Positions 51,771-54,973 of a stretch of 54,973 bases of DNA are shown piece after piece. Positions within the stretch are counted from its first letter, which is position 1. Every line of letters starts with the position of its first letter. The stretch is from HGM11525 sp036307445 (GTDB lineage Bacteria; Bacillota; Clostridia; UBA1381). Location of the stretch: positions 1 to 54,973 of the forward strand of contig JAXJXP010000035.1 of the NCBI GenBank assembly GCA_036307445.1. The letters run 5' to 3'. The notes below the pieces were generated by a model. It was not told the DNA's origin. It saw only the letters and a program-made list of their open reading frames with translations, and did not search any database. Made by a program: the position numbers and the translations under genes.

Positions 51771-52819
51771 TAAAGTTAATTCTCACCATTATATTAATGT
51801 TTTCCGCTACAACTTCATATGCAGAGTTTGATACAACAATACGAGAGTACCCTCAATACAACCAATACACCGAAGCTCTTGCCAGAGGCGAAAATCCTAT
51901 AACTCCAAAAAGCGTAATAAGCGGATTGGGTGATTTGCTATTTGGCGAAGTATCAAGGTCCTTTTCCTACCTTGCAGCAATCATTACCATTGCCGCAGCA
52001 GCAGGAATTTTGAGGCTTATGGACACAAAATCAGAGTGTAATGAGGCAGCATACTTCTCTACATATGCTCTGATGTCAGCTTCAGTTGTTAAGCTACTTG
52101 GAGAAACTGCAGGCTATGGCAGCGAGATAATACATTCTTTGTGTGATTTTATTACAAAGCTTGCTCCAATATTTTTAGGATTAATGGCAGCCGCAGGGAA
52201 AATTACGTCCGCTTCTGCATTCTCACCTATTATGTCAGGAGCTGTGTATCTTTTAACCTTAATAACGGACAAGGTTATCTCTCCGATGATATATATGAGT
52301 GCCGTTTTAGGTATTGTAGGAAACATTTCGGGACGTGTACAGCTTGGTAGCTTTAACAAGCTTTTACGCTCAGCTTCACGTTGGATTTTAACAGCTCTCT
52401 TAACTGTATTTACAACTCTTTGTGCGCTTTATGGTTTCAATGCACCGGTACTGGATGCACTCGGTGCAAAAAGTGCAAAATTTGCAATAGGTACACTTGT
52501 TCCTGTAGTTGGCGGACTGCTCGCAGACACTATGGAAACTGTTGTAGGAGGCACGCACGTTCTAAAAAACGCAGTCGGAAGCGCAGGTATGATTTCTGTT
52601 ATTGTAATCGCAAGCACACCAATAGTAAAGGTATGGGTTATATGGTTTATGTTAAGACTTTGCAGTGCAATTGCAGAGCCTCTTTGCGACAAGAGAATGA
52701 GTATAATGCTTTTAGATGTTTCTGAGTCTTTGGGAACTGTTCTTGCAGTTATGATGACTGCTGTTATGCTATTTCTTATTTCAATAGGGATAATGCTTGC
52801 ATCAACAGGCATAAGTTAA
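51767..52819 (+). CDS. spoIIIAE: Stage III sporulation protein AE (SpoIIIAE)
   Basis: A 350-residue polytopic membrane protein, with a cleavable-looking signal (LILTIILMFSATTSYAEFD) and then about seven to eight helices. LAPIFLGLMAAAGKITSASAF and GTLVPVVGGLLADTMETV are characteristic. Its ATG overlaps the spoIIIAD stop (ATGA). Confidence 0.93.
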   Translation: MIKLILTIILMFSATTSYAEFDTTIREYPQYNQYTEALARGENPITPKSVISGLGDLLFGEVSRSFSYLAAIITIAAAAGILRLMDTKSECNEAAYFSTYALMSASVVKLLGETAGYGSEIIHSLCDFITKLAPIFLGLMAAAGKITSASAFSPIMSGAVYLLTLITDKVISPMIYMSAVLGIVGNISGRVQLGSFNKLLRSASRWILTALLTVFTTLCALYGFNAPVLDALGAKSAKFAIGTLVPVVGGLLADTMETVVGGTHVLKNAVGSAGMISVIVIASTPIVKVWVIWFMLRLCSAIAEPLCDKRMSIMLLDVSESLGTVLAVMMTAVMLFLISIGIMLASTGIS

Positions 52820-52828
52820 GGAGTTAAT

Positions 52829-53257
52829 ATGAGAGCTTACATATGTTCAGTTGCTGCAGTTGCAATAATGGCAGCCCTTAGCGATATTTTGATACCTAAA
52901 AACTGGCAGAAATATATAAGTATTTTGACGGGTGCGATACTGTTAATAACCCTGAGTTCTCCCCTCTTGAAGTTAAGAGGAATTACTTTGCCGTCTTTTT
53001 CTCTGCCAGAGAGTGAATATTATGAATATTCAGTAAACAGCGAAATTGCACTATCATTAGAGCAGAGTGTTGAAGACGACATAAGAAACAGACTGGAAAA
53101 GGAATTTGGTGTAGTTGCAGATAGCGATGTAAGTCTTAATATTATTGACGAAAAAATTGCAGGCGTTCAGGAAATTATTATATATTCCAGAGAAGATGCT
53201 GCTATAACATCACGTCTTAAAGAGGTATACGGCTGCAACAATATTATCTGGAGGTAA
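52829..53257 (+). CDS. spoIIIAF: Stage III sporulation protein AF (SpoIIIAF)
   Basis: A 142-residue protein with two N-terminal membrane helices (CSVAAVAIMAALSDILI and ISILTGAILLITLSSPL) and an extracytoplasmic domain ending YGCNNIIWR. AAGGAG precedes the ATG. Its position between AE and AG supports the call; sequence similarity in this subunit is low in general. Confidence 0.9.
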   Translation: MRAYICSVAAVAIMAALSDILIPKNWQKYISILTGAILLITLSSPLLKLRGITLPSFSLPESEYYEYSVNSEIALSLEQSVEDDIRNRLEKEFGVVADSDVSLNIIDEKIAGVQEIIIYSREDAAITSRLKEVYGCNNIIWR

Positions 53258-53262
53258 CAATT

Positions 53263-53718
53263 GTGAAAAGCGATTTTCTAACTGCATTATTTAAAAACAA
53301 GAATAATTTTATATTATACATCATACTTATTATTGGAGTTGTGTTAATGCTCTTTTCGGGACATAATGCCGACACGCCGCCAGTTGCTATCGAACAGCCA
53401 AGTCAGCAGCAGGAGTTATCAAAGATACTTTCTACCATTAGCGGCGCGGGTGAAACAAGGGTTATGATAACCTATTACGGAACAGGAACGAGCAATATCG
53501 TCTATGACACCAAAACACGAGGCAACGATACCGACCGCACAGCAGTAGTATCCGACGGCAAGGCTGTTACTGCTGGTGAGAGTTATCCGCGTGTAAAGGG
53601 TGTTATTGTCGTAGCAGAGGGTGCAAAAAACAGTAACGTCAGCCGTGCTATAACTGATGCCGTGATGGTTTCTCTTGATGTTCCCGAATACAAGGTGGCG
53701 GTTTTTGCAGGCAATTAA
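53263..53718 (+). CDS. spoIIIAG: Stage III sporulation protein AG (SpoIIIAG)
   Basis: A 151-residue ring-forming protein of the channel in the intermembrane space. One membrane helix (FILYIILIIGVVLMLF, about 15-30) is followed by a linker and the ring-building domain with LSTISGAGETRVMITYYG and YPRVKGVIVVAEGA. The start is GTG at 53263, with GGAGG 7 nt upstream. The linker is short. Confidence 0.93.
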   Translation: MKSDFLTALFKNKNNFILYIILIIGVVLMLFSGHNADTPPVAIEQPSQQQELSKILSTISGAGETRVMITYYGTGTSNIVYDTKTRGNDTDRTAVVSDGKAVTAGESYPRVKGVIVVAEGAKNSNVSRAITDAVMVSLDVPEYKVAVFAGN

Positions 53719-53750
53719 CACATAAAAATACTGAAAGGAATGAATTTTTA

Positions 53751-54287
53751 ATGATGGTTTTAAAGCGTAAGGAGATAGTTGCATCAGCTCTTGTTGTGTT
53801 AATCGGTGTTGCAGGATATCTAAATTGGTCTTATCAGGATGTAATGAAGGTTACAGATGGTGATGAGTATATTGCAACAGGTAAGAAGCTCGGTGAGGCA
53901 CAGCTTGTTAATAAAACAGATACAGATACAACAGATTCGGATAATTATTTTGACGACGCAAGAGAAAATCGGGAAACATCAAGAGAAAAGGCACTGGACA
54001 TTTTAAACCAGACAGCCTCAAACGAAAGCTTTGATGCAGAAGCAAGAAAAAAAGCTCAAGACGCAATACTTGACATTGCAAGCGCAGTCGAGCACGAAGC
54101 CGCTATCGAAAACACAATCAAAGCAAAAGGTTATGAAATGGCTTCTGTTTACATAGACGGCAATAATGTTGAAATACTTGTAAAGAAAGACGGTATAACA
54201 GACAACGATGTTCAAAAGCTATCAGAAATTGCAACCTCTCACTTAGGGATAAGTGCATCAAATGTAAAGATTATTCCTGTAAAATAA
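53751..54287 (+). CDS. spoIIIAH: Stage III sporulation protein AH (SpoIIIAH)
   Basis: A 178-residue partner of SpoIIQ in the channel. An N-terminal membrane helix (about 8-24, VASALVVLIGVAGYLNW) leads to an acidic linker and a YscJ-like domain, with AIENTIKAKGYEMASVYID and VEILVKKDGITDNDV. AAAGGAATG lies upstream of two adjacent ATG codons; either could be the start. It is the last gene of the operon. Confidence 0.93.
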   Translation: MMVLKRKEIVASALVVLIGVAGYLNWSYQDVMKVTDGDEYIATGKKLGEAQLVNKTDTDTTDSDNYFDDARENRETSREKALDILNQTASNESFDAEARKKAQDAILDIASAVEHEAAIENTIKAKGYEMASVYIDGNNVEILVKKDGITDNDVQKLSEIATSHLGISASNVKIIPVK

Positions 54288-54295
54288 TGCTTTTT

Positions 54296-54317
54296 AATAT
54301 ATTTTTGAAAATATATT
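54296..54317. repeat. 22-bp A/T palindrome between spoIIIAH and the Asp23 gene
   Basis: AATATATTTT-TG-AAAATATATT is a perfect 10-bp inverted repeat. It overlaps the -35 of the next promoter by 2 bp. It contains no G/C in the stem, so it is more likely an operator or a weak end-of-operon structure than a strong terminator. Confidence 0.5.
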
Positions 54318-54344
54318 GAAATTTTTCCTAAAAGTTGGTATAAT
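54316..54344 (+). promoter_or_regulatory. SigA extended -10 promoter of the Asp23 gene
   Basis: TTGAAA (54316-54321), a 17-bp spacer and TGG-TATAAT (54339-54344). It gives this gene a vegetative promoter separate from the sporulation operon. AGGAGG follows 8-10 nt before the ATG. Confidence 0.82.
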
Positions 54345-54377
54345 AATATATATACAAACTTACAGGAGGAGTTTATT

Positions 54378-54812
54378 ATGAGCGAAGAACAGAATGTAAT
54401 CACCACTTCTACAGAAAGCGAAGATAAAATAGGTAATGTAAAAATATCAGTTGAGGTTATTGCAACCGTTGCAGGTATTGCTACTACAGAAATCAAAGGT
54501 GTAGCAGGTATGAGCGGCTCTGTCGTTGGCGGAATTGCTGAAATTCTCGGCGGAAAAAAGAACAAGGGCAAGGGTGTCAAGGTTGAGATTGGCGAAGACT
54601 TTTGTAATATCGACGTATTTATTATCGTTGATTACGGCGTGAGCATACCCGACATTGCCTGGGAGGTTCAGGAAAACGTCAAAAACAGTGTTGAGAGTAT
54701 GACTGGTATGACTGTTTCAAAAATCAACATTCACGTTGAGGGTGTTAACTTTGACAAAGAGCAGGAAGCAATTGCAGACACTGAAGATGATACTGCAGAT
54801 ATCGAAGAATGA
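54378..54812 (+). CDS. Asp23/Gls24 family envelope-stress protein (YqhY-like)
   Basis: A 144-residue acidic protein of the Asp23 (DUF322) family: GNVKISVEVIATVAGIATTEIKGVAGM, then VEIGEDFCNIDVFIIVDYGVSIPDIAWEVQENV and TGMTVSKINIHVEGV. It ends in an acidic tail. YqhY sits downstream of spoIIIAH and upstream of nusB in many Firmicutes; here an IS3-family end begins 20 bp past the stop, so any nusB cannot be seen. It has been linked to fatty-acid synthesis control in Bacillus. Confidence 0.92.
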   Translation: MSEEQNVITTSTESEDKIGNVKISVEVIATVAGIATTEIKGVAGMSGSVVGGIAEILGGKKNKGKGVKVEIGEDFCNIDVFIIVDYGVSIPDIAWEVQENVKNSVESMTGMTVSKINIHVEGVNFDKEQEAIADTEDDTADIEE

Positions 54813-54832
54813 TTAAGCTTAAGAGGCAACCG

Positions 54833-54973
54833 TGAAGTGAACCCCAAAGTTTAGACAAAAATTTAATATTAACTTGCTTGTGAATGAGTTCGGTATTGTA
54901 CCGGACTCATTCCTTTTAGTTTCATAGAAATTCTTTCATTGTTGTAGTAATCAATATATCTTTTCAATTCATC
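54833..54973 (-). mobile_element. 3' end of an IS3-family insertion sequence (right copy, partial)
   Basis: Begins TGAAGTGAACCCCAAAG and is identical, in reverse complement, to the first 93 bases of the window before extending 48 bases further into the transposase. It lies tail to tail with the Asp23 gene. The element runs off the window edge. Confidence 0.87.
54869..54973 (-). CDS. IS3-family transposase OrfB, C-terminal fragment
   Basis: Thirty-four codons up to the TAA at 54869-54871 read DELKRYIDYYNNERIS followed by MKLKGMSPVQYRTHSQAS. YxxYNNxRxxxxLKGMSPxxYR is the standard end of IS150/IS3-type integrase-core transposases. The N-terminal and catalytic DDE parts are outside the window. 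Confidence 0.88.
   Translation of the reverse strand, partial: DELKRYIDYYNNERISMKLKGMSPVQYRTHSQAS

Noticed and set aside
1..54973. tRNA or rRNA genes, prophage, or a defence system
   Set aside because: All gaps are under about 210 bp and hold promoters, terminators or dyads; no cloverleaf, rRNA, phage or nuclease-toxin genes were seen beyond the IS ends and core repair genes.

Overview
The window is 55 kb of core chromosome from a low-GC, endospore-forming, probably anaerobic Firmicute of the class Clostridia. The complete spoIIIAA-AH operon, spmAB and spoVG point to endospore formation. AddAB, a CIRCE-controlled groESL, an ECF transporter core, RemB/YaaA and A+T-rich intergenic regions with TTGNNN-N16-17-TATAAT promoters fit the same group. 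A small protein resembling the glycyl-radical end of anaerobic ribonucleotide reductase, preceded by an NrdR-like box, suggests anaerobic growth. Coding density is very high: no gap between genes exceeds about 210 bp. I see no tRNA, rRNA, CRISPR array, prophage or defence island.

Layout. (1) Positions 1-93 and 54833-54973 are the same 3' end of an IS3-family element in opposite orientations, so an IS brackets the window on both sides; the sequence probably stops there because the IS is repeated in the genome. (2) 0.1-5.6 kb, minus strand: folD, a YgiQ-type radical SAM protein, ftsK/spoIIIE and spoVG. (3) 5.8-7.2 kb, plus strand: murC, convergent on a SmtB-type arsR gene. (4) 7.2-24.4 kb, minus strand: a long close-packed array transcribed from addB through addA, an rRNA methyltransferase-like gene, a small exported protein, ecfA1-ecfA2-ecfT, truA, a DUF5711-like beta-propeller protein, cvpA-like, ilvD and rho to arsR. 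(5) 24.4-28.7 kb, minus strand: murA, an unknown 104-residue protein, groEL-groES and a BofC-C-like membrane protein. (6) 28.8-35.9 kb, mixed: a class A PBP and mgtE (+), patatin (-), the small NrdD-tail-like protein (+), a DUF1294 protein (-) and dinB (+), the last two flanking paired SOS-like boxes. (7) 35.9-43.5 kb, minus strand: recJ-relA-yaaA-recF-remB-gyrB, a piece of the classical origin cluster without dnaA, dnaN or gyrA. (8) 43.6-48.8 kb: an Asn/Gln-rich micro-ORF (+), then pgk, tpiA and gpmI, and spmA-spmB (-). (9) 48.8-54.8 kb, plus strand: thyA, the spoIIIA operon and an Asp23/YqhY protein.

The genes serve cell-wall precursor and polymer synthesis (murA, murC, PBP), DNA repair and topology (addAB, recF, recJ, dinB, gyrB), stress (relA, groESL), lower glycolysis, and sporulation. 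No complete new multi-gene system is obvious. The best lead is the 89-residue protein at 33957-34226: it carries an RVTGYL motif placed like the glycyl-radical loop of NrdD and has an NrdR-like box on its promoter. That suggests a free-standing spare radical domain for anaerobic ribonucleotide reductase, analogous to what GrcA/YfiD does for pyruvate formate-lyase. Other leads are the N/Q-rich micro-ORF with overlapping dyads upstream, a stem-loop around the murA ribosome binding site, a leaderless-looking truA promoter, and the 125-nt overlap of the ygiQ-like gene with folD.
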